Below are positions 1 to 6,515 of a stretch of 64,000 nt of DNA, piece by piece (the first letter of the stretch is position 1; every line of letters begins with the position of its first letter). The notes below the pieces were generated by a model. That model was not told where the DNA came from. It ran no database searches and saw only the letters and a program-made list of their open reading frames with translations. The position numbers and the translations under genes were made by a program. This stretch comes from Streptacidiphilus jiangxiensis (GTDB taxonomy: Bacteria; Actinomycetota; Actinomycetes; Streptomycetales; Streptomycetaceae), in the NCBI RefSeq assembly GCF_900109465.1, contig NZ_FOAZ01000031.1:1-64000 (forward strand), read 5' to 3'.

Positions 1-381
1 ACCGGTCAGGTGGTGGGGTACGGGGGTCTGTGTCTGGATGATCGTTCGGCGTCGACGGCGAATTTCAATCCGGTGCAGGTGTACACGTGCAACGGGACGG
101 CGGCGCAGCAGTGGACGGTGGGTTCGGACGGGACGTTGCGGGTGCTGGGCAAGTGTCTGGACGTGAACGGTGGTGGGACCGCTGACGGGACGGCGGTGGA
201 TCTGTACGACTGCAACGGGACGGGTGCGCAGGTGTGGCAGCCGCAGTCGAACGGGTCGTTGCTGAACCCGCAGTCGGGCAGGTGTCTGGACGACACGAAC
301 TGGTCGACCACGCCGGGCACGCAGTCCCAGATCTGGGCCTGCTCCGGCAATGCCAACCAGCAGTGGACCCTCCCGAGCTGA
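1..381 (+). CDS. C-terminal ricin-type (CBM13) lectin domain of a secreted protein, 5' truncated by the window
   Basis: The reading frame is open from base 1 to the TGA at 379-381, so the start and any catalytic domain lie to the left of the window. The visible 126 residues are three ricin-B repeats, each with a CLD motif and a closing Q-x-W (QQW, QVW, QQW). The N-terminal repeat begins at the very edge. In actinomycetes such modules are normally the carbohydrate-binding C-terminus of secreted glycoside hydrolases or proteases, so this is probably the tail of an exported polysaccharide-active enzyme. The catalytic partner cannot be seen. A perfect stem-loop follows the stop. Confidence in the domain is high; the full protein's function is unknown. 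Confidence 0.85.
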   Translation, partial: TGQVVGYGGLCLDDRSASTANFNPVQVYTCNGTAAQQWTVGSDGTLRVLGKCLDVNGGGTADGTAVDLYDCNGTGAQVWQPQSNGSLLNPQSGRCLDDTNWSTTPGTQSQIWACSGNANQQWTLPS

Positions 382-404
382 GACGGTCGCACGGGAACGC
401 GAAA

Positions 405-440
405 CGCCGCGCCGTCACGGATGTCCGTGACGGCGCGGCG
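405..440. terminator. Bidirectional terminator between lectin gene and infA-like gene
   Basis: Arms 405-421 and 424-440 are perfectly complementary over 17 bp, with a very tight centre. The hairpin lies between two converging genes (the lectin stop at 381 and the IF-1 stop at 469), so it can end transcription from both sides. Confidence 0.8.
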
Positions 441-468
441 CTGCGTTCAAAGGCTCAGGCTCAGGCGC

Positions 469-708
469 TCAGTTGCGGTAGCGGTAGAGGATCCGGCCGC
501 GGGTGAGGTCGTACGGGCTGAGCTCCACGAGCACGCGGTCGAACGGAAGAATCTTGATGTAGTTCTTCCGGATCTTCCCGCTGATGTGCGCGAGCACGTG
601 GTGCCCGTTCTGGAGCTCCACCTTGAAGTTGGCGTTGCGAAGGCATTCGAGGACGGTGCCCTCGATCTCGAGGCCCTTCGGTGTGCGTGCCAATGTCTCT
701 CGATTCAT
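469..708 (-). CDS. infA: Translation initiation factor IF-1 paralogue
   Basis: A 79-residue OB-fold protein. It has the IF-1 signature runs EIEGTV, FKVELQNGH, LAHISGK and ELSPYDLTRGRI, ending in YRYRN. IF-1 binds the 30S A site with IF-2 and IF-3 during initiation. Usual IF-1 is 72-73 residues; here the N-terminus is longer (MNRETLARTPKG) and the middle is divergent (RKNYIKILPFDR). The ATG at 708 is chosen because the family homology begins just after it. No ribosomal protein, map, adk or rpmJ gene is nearby, so this is probably a second, stand-alone copy rather than the essential operon copy. It lies 46 bp downstream of the GNAT gene on the same strand and may be co-transcribed with it. Confidence 0.9.
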   Translation of the reverse strand: MNRETLARTPKGLEIEGTVLECLRNANFKVELQNGHHVLAHISGKIRKNYIKILPFDRVLVELSPYDLTRGRILYRYRN

Positions 709-754
709 AGGTCGGTGATGGGTGTGACAGGAAAGCATCGGCCGGGTGGCCGGG

Positions 755-1570
755 TCAGGGGCGCACCAGTTCCAGGTTGCCGCCGGCACGCCGGGCTCCG
801 GCGCGTTCGACGAGGGCGAGCGCGGCCGGGTTGGCCTCGTGCACCTCGGCCCAGGCCGAGGCGGAACCGGCGCGGTGCAGCGCGCCGAGTGCGTGGGCGA
901 GCAGGGCCCGGCCGAGGCCCTGTCCGCGCTGGTCGGCCCGGACGGCGACGAGCCCGATCCGCGGCCGGCGCGGGACCGGTGCCACGCGGACGAAGCCGAG
1001 GTACTCGCCGGCCCGGGTCGCGACGGCGTACCTGGTCGGGTCGAGCACCGTCACGCCGTCGGGGAGGGGAACGACCTCGGCCGGCATCACGTGCCAGCCG
1101 ACGGTGGCCGAGATCTCGTCGCGCACGACGCGGTCCAGCGCCCGCAGCGGCCCTTCCTGGGCCTGACCCGCGGGGAGGATCTCGATGCCCGGCGGCAGCA
1201 GGTCCGGGTCGAGCCCGGTGACGGCGGGGTCGGTCGGCAGGACGTACTCACCCTCGCGTCGGCCGACGGTGAACCCGGCGCGCTGCCAGGCGGCGACGAG
1301 CTCGTCGTCCGTCTCGTCGACCACCGTGTGGACGGGCCCGCCCAGGTCAGCGGCTGCGGTGGCCGCGAGGCGGTCGAAGACCGCGGCGTGCCAGGCGTCG
1401 ACGCTGAGGAAGAGCCTGCCGTCCGGCCGACGGCTCACGTCGGCGCCGCCGACGACGGTGTCGCCCTGCGTGGCCTGCCAGTGGTTCTCCTCGATCCTGG
1501 TGACCGCCATGGCGGGCTCGTCCAGCGTCGGGGAAGCAGCAGAGGGAGGGGTGAAGCGGGAAGCGTTCAT
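755..1570 (-). CDS. GNAT family N-acetyltransferase
   Basis: 271 residues. The C-terminal half carries a GNAT acetyl-CoA site: beta4 'IGLVAVRADQRGQGLGRALL' (R/Q-x-x-G-x-G/A) followed by an E-N-P-A-A-L-x-L-x-x-R-A-G helix. The N-terminal half is a degenerate GNAT-like region, as in tandem two-domain GNATs. The acceptor (small molecule, antibiotic or protein) cannot be told. The start at 1570 has AAAGGG about 8 nt upstream; an in-frame ATG at 1510 is the alternative. A 17-codon leader ORF and a stable stem-loop lie directly upstream, so expression is probably controlled by leader translation. The infA paralogue follows on the same strand. Confidence 0.85.
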   Translation of the reverse strand: MNASRFTPPSAASPTLDEPAMAVTRIEENHWQATQGDTVVGGADVSRRPDGRLFLSVDAWHAAVFDRLAATAAADLGGPVHTVVDETDDELVAAWQRAGFTVGRREGEYVLPTDPAVTGLDPDLLPPGIEILPAGQAQEGPLRALDRVVRDEISATVGWHVMPAEVVPLPDGVTVLDPTRYAVATRAGEYLGFVRVAPVPRRPRIGLVAVRADQRGQGLGRALLAHALGALHRAGSASAWAEVHEANPAALALVERAGARRAGGNLELVRP

Positions 1571-1584
1571 AGGAATCGCCCTTT

Positions 1585-1613
1585 CAGGAGTGCCTGAGGT
1601 CGAGGCGCTCCTG
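1585..1613 (-). promoter_or_regulatory. Stem-loop in the mRNA leader, between leader ORF and acetyltransferase
   Basis: In the transcript, CAGGAG-c-GCCT pairs with AGGC-a-CTCCTG around a 7-nt loop (10 bp, one A/C mismatch). The stem ends 14 nt before the ATG at 1570, so it abuts the AAAGGG ribosome site. No U-tract follows. This fits a translational switch better than a transcription terminator, but that is inference. Confidence 0.55.
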
Positions 1614-1625
1614 GCGACACCTGCT

Positions 1626-1679
1626 TCAATCGCCCGCCGTGAGGAAAAGGGGGAGCACCCACGTGCGTACTGCCTTCAT
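1626..1679 (-). CDS. 17-residue leader peptide upstream of the GNAT gene
   Basis: An ORF encoding MKAVRTWVLPLFLTAGD then TGA. It has a perfect AGGAGG Shine-Dalgarno 8 nt before its ATG and ends 55 nt before the acetyltransferase start. Upstream are TTGGAC (1745-1740) and TACCGT (1722-1717) with a 17-nt spacer, placing its start codon about 30 nt into the mRNA. The combination of strong ribosome site, tiny ORF and stem-loop resembles leader peptides of ribosome-stalling attenuators that control resistance genes. The triggering signal is unknown. Too short for homology, so coding status rests on the ribosome site and architecture. Confidence 0.6.
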   Translation of the reverse strand: MKAVRTWVLPLFLTAGD

Positions 1680-1716
1680 GGGACTCACCTCCTGGTGCTC
1701 GATCACGGTCTCCACC

Positions 1717-1745
1717 ACGGTACCAAGTCCGGCGGGGGTGTCCAA
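1717..1745 (-). promoter_or_regulatory. Probable vegetative promoter of the leader/GNAT/infA unit
   Basis: TTGGAC (1745-1740) and TACCGT (1722-1717) are separated by 17 nt, close to the streptomycete principal sigma consensus TTGAC-N17-TAxxxT. The predicted transcript starts near 1710. Confidence 0.5.
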
Positions 1746-1750
1746 ACGAT

Positions 1751-1948
1751 TTACGCGCGGGCGGCCGACGCCTCCATCTCCTGCATCCGCCGTTCCAGAC
1801 CGGCGAGCTCCCAGCGCAGTTGCTGCGTGTAGGCCGGACGCAGGTAGAAGATCTCGCCCCGCAGATGGGCGGCGCGGGCCTTCAGTCGGGCCATTTCGGG
1901 GGTGACGGGGAACTGGGAACGTCGGCGGAGGATGGTTGACAAGCGCAT
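1751..1948 (-). CDS. Small basic coiled-coil protein, function unknown
   Basis: 65 residues, Arg/Glu/Ala-rich, with a central predicted helix (EMARLKARAAHLRGEI) and a C-terminal amphipathic helix rich in L, R, E and M. No domain is recognised. It is probably an orphan, often-missed small actinobacterial protein. A TAGTCT -10-like box lies 6 nt before the ATG at 1948, so translation may be leaderless. It is divergent from the Cys-rich leader and arylsulfotransferase unit, and upstream of the GNAT leader on the same strand. Coding support is the clean G/C third-position bias and an uninterrupted helix-forming composition. It could be a spurious ORF. Confidence 0.5.
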   Translation of the reverse strand: MRLSTILRRRSQFPVTPEMARLKARAAHLRGEIFYLRPAYTQQLRWELAGLERRMQEMEASAARA

Positions 1949-2038
1949 CCGATCAGACTAAACACCCCGTTTGTCCCGATCTTCACCGGGGTGGGGCTGT
2001 CGACCGACGGCGCCCGATGATCGCCATCCGGACCGACG

Positions 2039-2068
2039 TTGACGATCCGCCAGCTCCCTCGGTAGCGT
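2039..2068 (+). promoter_or_regulatory. Vegetative-type promoter for a leaderless leader peptide
   Basis: TTGACG (2039-2044) and TAGCGT (2063-2068) with an 18-nt spacer form a near-consensus promoter. The expected start of transcription (2075-2077) coincides with the ATG of the leader ORF at 2077, and no Shine-Dalgarno is present, so the leader would be read from a leaderless mRNA. Confidence 0.65.
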
Positions 2069-2076
2069 CCACGGCC

Positions 2077-2160
2077 ATGCAGCGGCACCGGATCACCCTG
2101 ACGAAGCGCGGTCACATCGACCTGCTGCGCGTCTGTTCCGCTGCCTGTCGTCCGTGCTGA
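2077..2160 (+). CDS. Cysteine-rich leader peptide upstream of the arylsulfotransferase-like gene
   Basis: A 27-residue ORF. Its core is RGHIDLLRVCSAACR and it ends Pro-Cys-stop, giving three Cys in the last eight residues. Streptomycete 'putative leader peptides' with an R-x-H-I/V-D-L-x-R-x-x-S-A-x-C core are known upstream of sulfur-metabolism genes, and related actinobacterial Cys-codon uORFs mediate cysteine-responsive attenuation. Here the downstream gene (2349) encodes a sulfuryl-transfer family protein, 188 nt after the leader stop. That spacer contains at least one stable stem (GCACGC-tccc-GCGTGC). The likely role is sensing of Cys-tRNA supply. Assignment rests on motif recall plus context. 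Confidence 0.7.
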   Translation: MQRHRITLTKRGHIDLLRVCSAACRPC

Positions 2161-2348
2161 GGACGATCTCTCCGAAGTTCCCCTGAGTCCCCCGCCGGTG
2201 TGCTGACGCCTCCGGCCTCGGGGCTCCTCCTCGCGCGCGCTCCTCCCCCGCCCCGGCTCCTGCACGCTCCCGCGTGCGGCGCCCGGGCGGTCCTCGACGT
2301 GCGCTTCGTCACCCTGCCCTGCCCGCGCAGGTCCCTCGAAGGAGCACC

Positions 2349-3563
2349 ATGCCCAAGATCGTCACGCCTCTCGCACTCGCCACGGCCACCGCCGTCGCGT
2401 TCCTGGCCGCGCTGCCGACCGGCGCCGCCGCGTCCGGGACCGCGGCCCCCGCACCGCTTCCGGGGCTGACCGTCCTGACCGACGAGCCCGGCGCGAACCG
2501 CGGCGACCTGTTCGTCTCGCCGAACTCCACCACCGCCCGCTACGGCAGCGGCGTCGAGATCCTCAGCCCGGACGGCCGCAGGGTCGTCTGGTCCCACGCC
2601 GTGCCCACCGGCCAGGAGGCCGCCGACTTCCGCAAGCAGACCTACCGGGGGCGGCCGGTGCTGACCTGGTGGCAGGGGACGGGCCTCGGCGGGCTCGCCG
2701 ACGGCGTCGACTACATCTACGACGCCCACTACCGCCGCATCGCCACCGTCCGCGCCGGGCACGGCCTCGCCGCCGACGGCCACGAGTTCGTGATCACCCC
2801 GTGGAACACCGCGCTCGTCCTGGCCTACACCGAGCGCACCGCGGACCTGTCCGCCATCGGCGGTCCGCGGAACCAGAAGGTGCTCGACGGAGTCGTGCAG
2901 GAGATCGACATCCGTACCGGCAAGGTCCTGTTCGAGTGGAACAGCGCCGACCACGTGCCCTACGCGCAGAGCGAGCAGCCGCTGCCGGCCTCCGCCGCCA
3001 CACCCTGGGACTGGTTCCACATCAACGCCGTCAAGCTCGACGGCGAGGGACGCCTGCTGGTCGACGCCCGCAACACCTGGACGGCGTACGAGATCTCCCG
3101 TAGCAGCGGACGGATCCTGTGGCAGCTCGGCGGCAAGGCGAGCACCTTCAAGCCCGTCGCCGCAGCCGGACAGAAGCTCGACAGCGCCGAGCGGCTCTTC
3201 GCCTGGCAGCACGATCCCGAGCCGCTGGGTGACGGGCGCTACACGTTCTTCGACAACGAGGCGGCCGGCCAGGCGAACACCGGCTCCGGCGCCGTCGCCG
3301 AGCTGCCCTACAGTCGCGCCGTCACCGTCCGGCTCGACGTCCGCAGGCACACCGCGACCCTGGAGGCGGCCCGCAACCAGCCCGAGGGCCTGAGCGCCAC
3401 CTCGCAGGGCGACGCGCAGCCGCTGCACGACGGGAACCTCCTGGTCGGCTGGGGCTCGCTCCCCTACCTGTCGGAGTTCGGCCGCAACGGGTCGCTGCTC
3501 TTCAACGCCGCGTTCCCGGCCGGGGTGAACAGCTACCGCGTCTACCGCTTCGACTGGAACTGA
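2349..3563 (+). CDS. Secreted arylsulfotransferase-family (ASST-like) protein
   Basis: 404 residues with an N-terminal Sec signal (short charged N-region, hydrophobic LALATATAVAFLAAL, AAA cleavage region near residue 28). The mature part looks like the arylsulfotransferase beta-propeller family: repeated G-x-x-V/L-W-x-x and W-D-W-F-H-I-N-A motifs, and H-E-F and Q-H-D-P-E-P-L-G segments that usually carry active-site His. PQQ-less ASST enzymes move sulfate between phenols; many actinobacterial members are uncharacterised. ATG 2349 is chosen for the GGAG at 2341 and because the signal peptide starts there; the frame is open from 2274. A Cys-rich leader ORF precedes it, suggesting sulfur-responsive expression. 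A strong terminator follows. Confidence 0.75.
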   Translation: MPKIVTPLALATATAVAFLAALPTGAAASGTAAPAPLPGLTVLTDEPGANRGDLFVSPNSTTARYGSGVEILSPDGRRVVWSHAVPTGQEAADFRKQTYRGRPVLTWWQGTGLGGLADGVDYIYDAHYRRIATVRAGHGLAADGHEFVITPWNTALVLAYTERTADLSAIGGPRNQKVLDGVVQEIDIRTGKVLFEWNSADHVPYAQSEQPLPASAATPWDWFHINAVKLDGEGRLLVDARNTWTAYEISRSSGRILWQLGGKASTFKPVAAAGQKLDSAERLFAWQHDPEPLGDGRYTFFDNEAAGQANTGSGAVAELPYSRAVTVRLDVRRHTATLEAARNQPEGLSATSQGDAQPLHDGNLLVGWGSLPYLSEFGRNGSLLFNAAFPAGVNSYRVYRFDWN

Positions 3564-3595
3564 CCGTCCCGCCGGGCACGGGGCGCCCGGGGAAG

Positions 3596-3628
3596 CGGTC
3601 GGCGTGGGACCCGGTCCCACGCCGACCG
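3596..3628. terminator. Bidirectional terminator between arylsulfotransferase-like and DUF6296 genes
   Basis: A perfect 15-bp inverted repeat (3596-3610 and 3614-3628) with a 3-nt loop lies exactly between the two converging stop codons at 3563 and 3636. Confidence 0.85.
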
Positions 3629-3635
3629 AGCACCC

Positions 3636-3872
3636 TCACCGCACTCGGGCACGGAGCCCTGCCGGACGACGCGGGCGCTGGTGCGCGCTGGTCGGCAACA
3701 TCACGACCGCGTCGTCACCGCCGATCTCGGCCTGGATGATGCCGGTGTCGTCGCGGTAGACGGGACGGCCGTTCGGTCCGATGGCGCTGGTCGCGTGCAC
3801 GGCCACCGTGTCGTCCTGCCCGTCCTCGCGGGAGAAGACCAGGTCGTAGCTGCGGTCGGCGTCGAAGGTCAT
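3636..3872 (-). CDS. Small DUF6296-like protein
   Basis: 78 residues, beginning MTFDADRSYDLVF and containing P-V-Y-x-D-D-T-G-I-I and a C-terminal M-L-P-T-x-x-H-Q segment. This resembles the short DUF6296 proteins found mostly in Kitasatospora-type actinomycetes; the function is unknown. Its ATG overlaps the TGA of the phosphatase gene (ATGA, 3869-3872), with GAGGAG just upstream inside that gene, so the two are translationally coupled. It may act with the phosphatase, for instance as a partner or small regulator, but that is inference. The family name is from memory and moderately sure. Confidence 0.65.
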   Translation of the reverse strand: MTFDADRSYDLVFSREDGQDDTVAVHATSAIGPNGRPVYRDDTGIIQAEIGGDDAVVMLPTSAHQRPRRPAGLRARVR

Positions 3873-5668
3873 CCCAGGCTCCTCGGGTCGTGTCGGGTCG
3901 TCGGGTCGGTGGTCGGGTCGGTGGTCGAGGCGGTGGTCGGGTCGGCCGTCGGGTCGGTGGTCGGGTCGGTGGTCGGGGCGGTGGTGGCGGCGAGGACGGT
4001 GATGTCGTCGCGGTCCCAGTCGACACCGTGTCGGCGTACGGCCTCCAACAGGGCTTCGACGGCCGCCGCCGGGTTCAGGTCGCGGCCCGACAGGCCGTGC
4101 AGCGCGTCGAGGACGCGCTCGTCGCCGAGCTCGCTGCCGTCGGTGGTGCGTCCTTCGGTGAGGCCGTCCGTGGCGAGCACGAGCAGGTCCCCGGGGGTGA
4201 AGGCGGTGGACGCCGTGCGCCAGGTGTCGTCGGTGGGGCGAAGGAAGGGGTGGATCAGCGGCCCGGTCGGGGCGAGGCGCTCGACGGTGCCGTCCGCGCG
4301 CAGCAGGTATGGCTCCTCGTGACCGGCGTTGAGCCAGGTCAGAGTGGCCGTCGCCGGGTCCAGTACGGCCAGGACGAGTGTGGTGAAGCGCTCGTCCTCG
4401 TGGGCGAGGGCGCCCCACGTGGTGTGGGCGGCCCGGACGGGATCGAGGCCGGCGCGGAACGCGGCCTGGGCGGCGCACTTGAGCTGGGCCGCGAGCAGAC
4501 CGGCCTCGACCCCGTGGCCGGAGACGTCGCCGACGAGCAATGCGGTGCGGCCGCCGGGGAGCGGGAGGGTGCCGAGGTAGTCCCCGGCTATCAGGCCCTC
4601 GGCCGCCATCAGCCGGCCACCGACGACGACGCCGGGGCCGGGGTCCTCGCGGCTGGTGAGGATCCGGTGGATCCCGGTCGCGGCGGGTCCGTGCTGGGCC
4701 AGGGCGGCCTGGTCGCGGCCGGACTGCCACTGCATCTGCGCGAGGCGCATCCGGGTCCGGTCGGCCTCGCGGGCCAGCCGGGTGAACAGACCGCCGCGGT
4801 CGGTCGGGGCGGTGGCAGGGCCGGGCGGCACGCCGGCGGCCGCGTCGCGCAGCTGGGCCTCGATCCGGGCCATGGGAGCCAGCACGCGGGAGGAGATCAG
4901 CGCCGTACCGGCGACCACGGCGAGCACGGCCGCCAGGCACATGCCGAACACGTAGAGCAGCAGCGTGGTGGCACCGTTCTCGGCCTCGCTCTGGGCCGAG
5001 CGGACGGTGCCGTTCAGCAGGTTCTGGACCTGGTCCGCCCGGGACTGGACGGCGAGGAATCCCGTGCCGTCGCCCGGATCGCCGACGCCGGGCCCGGTGG
5101 CACCGGCTGCGACCCCCGCCATGGCGGGGTCGCCCGCGGTGACGGCCGCACTGCAGCGGGAGGCCGAGCCCGGGAGCAGGGCGGCCGCGACGGAACGCTC
5201 CACCGTCTGCGAGAGCTCCAGCACGGCGAGCTCGAGCCCCTGCGAGTCCGACACCAGGGTGTGCAGGCGCGGCAGCGCGGCGTCGAGGCGCCGGCGCGCC
5301 TCCTGCTGCACGGCCTGGTCGCCCGGCGGGTGGATGAGGCAGTCCGCCTGGACCTCGTCGACGGCGTCGCGCACCTGCGCAAGGGTGGCCTGGGCGGGTT
5401 CCCAGCGCTCGGTCAGCTGCACCACCGTGCGCTCGTGGTCGCGGTGGACGAACCAGCCGCCGAGGGCGATGCCGGCGGTCAGTGCGGAGGCGAGGGCCCC
5501 GACGACCGCGACCAGGAGCCGCGTCGAGGGTCGGGAGCCGGAGAGCCGGGGAGTCGAGGCTCGGGGAGTCGAAGGTTGGGAGGATCTCTGCGGGTTCACC
5601 GGCTTCTCGCCTTTCTCCCCGCCCTGCGCCGAGGCGCGACCGAGCGGTCCGCGCATGCCTCGTTGCAT
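3869..5668 (-). CDS. Membrane SpoIIE/PP2C-type serine phosphatase with N-terminal sensor
   Basis: 599 residues. One N-terminal membrane helix (about 49-71), an extracytoplasmic region with two or more Cys and helical segments (72-230), a second membrane helix (about 238-262), a short HAMP-like linker, then a SpoIIE-type PP2C domain. That domain has G-D-Y near its start, GDVSGHG, NAGHEEPYLL, ATDGLTEGR and WDRDDITVL, which carry the metal-binding Asp residues. Such enzymes dephosphorylate anti-sigma-factor antagonists. The extreme C-terminus is a TTDP-rich tail encoded by a 12-bp tandem repeat. The 45 or so N-terminal residues are Ser/Pro/Arg-rich and a later start is possible. It is coupled to the downstream DUF6296 gene; its promoter overlaps a 17-bp palindrome. 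Confidence 0.88.
   Translation of the reverse strand: MQRGMRGPLGRASAQGGEKGEKPVNPQRSSQPSTPRASTPRLSGSRPSTRLLVAVVGALASALTAGIALGGWFVHRDHERTVVQLTERWEPAQATLAQVRDAVDEVQADCLIHPPGDQAVQQEARRRLDAALPRLHTLVSDSQGLELAVLELSQTVERSVAAALLPGSASRCSAAVTAGDPAMAGVAAGATGPGVGDPGDGTGFLAVQSRADQVQNLLNGTVRSAQSEAENGATTLLLYVFGMCLAAVLAVVAGTALISSRVLAPMARIEAQLRDAAAGVPPGPATAPTDRGGLFTRLAREADRTRMRLAQMQWQSGRDQAALAQHGPAATGIHRILTSREDPGPGVVVGGRLMAAEGLIAGDYLGTLPLPGGRTALLVGDVSGHGVEAGLLAAQLKCAAQAAFRAGLDPVRAAHTTWGALAHEDERFTTLVLAVLDPATATLTWLNAGHEEPYLLRADGTVERLAPTGPLIHPFLRPTDDTWRTASTAFTPGDLLVLATDGLTEGRTTDGSELGDERVLDALHGLSGRDLNPAAAVEALLEAVRRHGVDWDRDDITVLAATTAPTTDPTTDPTADPTTASTTDPTTDPTTRHDPRSLG
3890..3992 (-). repeat. 12-bp imperfect tandem repeat encoding a Thr-Thr-Asp-Pro tail
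   Basis: About eight copies of a GTCGGGTCGGTG-like unit (plus strand) encode the TTDP/TADP/TTAS repeats at the phosphatase C-terminus. The period of 12 keeps the reading frame, so copy number could vary without disrupting the enzyme. Confidence 0.8.
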
Positions 5669-5719
5669 CGTCTGCTCACCCCGGCCCCAGCACTGCTCAA
5701 AAGTGGAACAGGCTCTCTC

Positions 5720-5756
5720 AATAGAGTAACTCTATTTTTGGCCGAACGGCCAACAA
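5720..5756 (-). promoter_or_regulatory. Promoter with palindromic operator for the SpoIIE phosphatase gene
   Basis: On the minus strand, TTGTTG (5756-5751), a 16-nt spacer and TAGAGT (5734-5729) form a promoter. The -10 is embedded in a perfect 17-bp palindrome, AATAGAGTTACTCTATT (5720-5736). A second small palindrome (GGCCGTTCGGCC) fills the spacer. A dyad over the -10 is the classic place for a repressor; the TetR gene just upstream (5787-6419) is the obvious candidate. Confidence 0.6.
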
Positions 5757-5786
5757 CGCGGCCGGGCGCGCACGAAACGGAGCAGG

Positions 5787-6419
5787 TCAGGCCGGTGCGA
5801 GCAGGCCCTCGCCGCCGTACGCGGCGCGCAGCCGGACGAAGCCGTCCCGCAGGATCGCGTCGATCCCGATGAGCACCCGCTCGACGGGCGTCCCGTCCGC
5901 GAGCCGCTCGTGCCGCTCCCGAAAGGCCGCCGAGACGACGGCCGAGACCAGTGACGCGAAGACCTCGACCTGCACCGGCCGGTCCGCGACCCGCGGCCCC
6001 AGCGCGGCGACGAGCGACTGCCGCCGCTCACGGTCCATCACCAGGTGGGCGTCGCACAGCGCCGGGCTCGCCAGCAGGATCCGCGCATAGGTCCGGGCAT
6101 GGTCCAGCATCGCCTCGTCCAGCCCGTCGCGGGTCGCCCGCCGGAAGAAGGGCTCCAGGGCGTCCAGCAGCGACACAGTGGTGGTGCCGACGGCCACGAC
6201 GTCCGCCAGGCCGTCGTTCATGGCCTGCCCACGCTCGAAGAAGATCTCCTCCTTGGTGCGGAAGTGGGTGAACAGCGTGGCGGGCGCCACCTCGGCGCGG
6301 GCCGCGATGTCGGTGGTCCGCACCTCGTCGAAGCCCCGCTCGGCGAAGAGGAAGAACGCCGCGTCGGCGATCGCTCGCCGCGTCCGCGCCCGCTTGCCTT
6401 CCCTCAGCCCGGCGTTCAT
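5787..6419 (-). CDS. TetR family transcriptional regulator
   Basis: 210 residues. The N-terminal TetR helix-turn-helix spans about residues 11-57 (RRAIADAAFFLFAERGFDEV ... APATLFTHFRTKEEI). The C-terminal ligand domain is helical and not assignable to a ligand. A TAGGCT box ends 6 nt before the ATG at 6419, suggesting leaderless translation. It is divergent from the decarboxylase-like gene (6516) and lies directly upstream of the SpoIIE phosphatase, whose promoter contains a perfect palindrome. It may control either or both neighbours. Confidence 0.88.
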   Translation of the reverse strand: MNAGLREGKRARTRRAIADAAFFLFAERGFDEVRTTDIAARAEVAPATLFTHFRTKEEIFFERGQAMNDGLADVVAVGTTTVSLLDALEPFFRRATRDGLDEAMLDHARTYARILLASPALCDAHLVMDRERRQSLVAALGPRVADRPVQVEVFASLVSAVVSAAFRERHERLADGTPVERVLIGIDAILRDGFVRLRAAYGGEGLLAPA

Positions 6420-6515
6420 ACGCCAAGCCTAGGTCGACAGGGTGCGACGATCGGGGGTTCCTCCTGCCGATCACCGCCGTTGCCGCGCACGATAGGCGTA
6501 ACGAGGAGTGCGCGC

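Noticed and set aside
469..708. The essential ribosomal-operon infA
   Set aside because: No ribosomal protein, map or rpoA gene adjoins it, and the protein is longer and more divergent than the usual 73-residue form.
3890..3992. Short tandem repeats that might suggest a CRISPR or minisatellite
   Set aside because: Period 12 with no spacers and in frame with the phosphatase tail; it is a coding repeat.
3890..5872. A 660-codon plus-strand open frame over the phosphatase and TetR genes
   Set aside because: It is an antisense shadow produced by high GC content. It is Gly/Arg-rich and motif-free, while the minus strand encodes clear phosphatase motifs.
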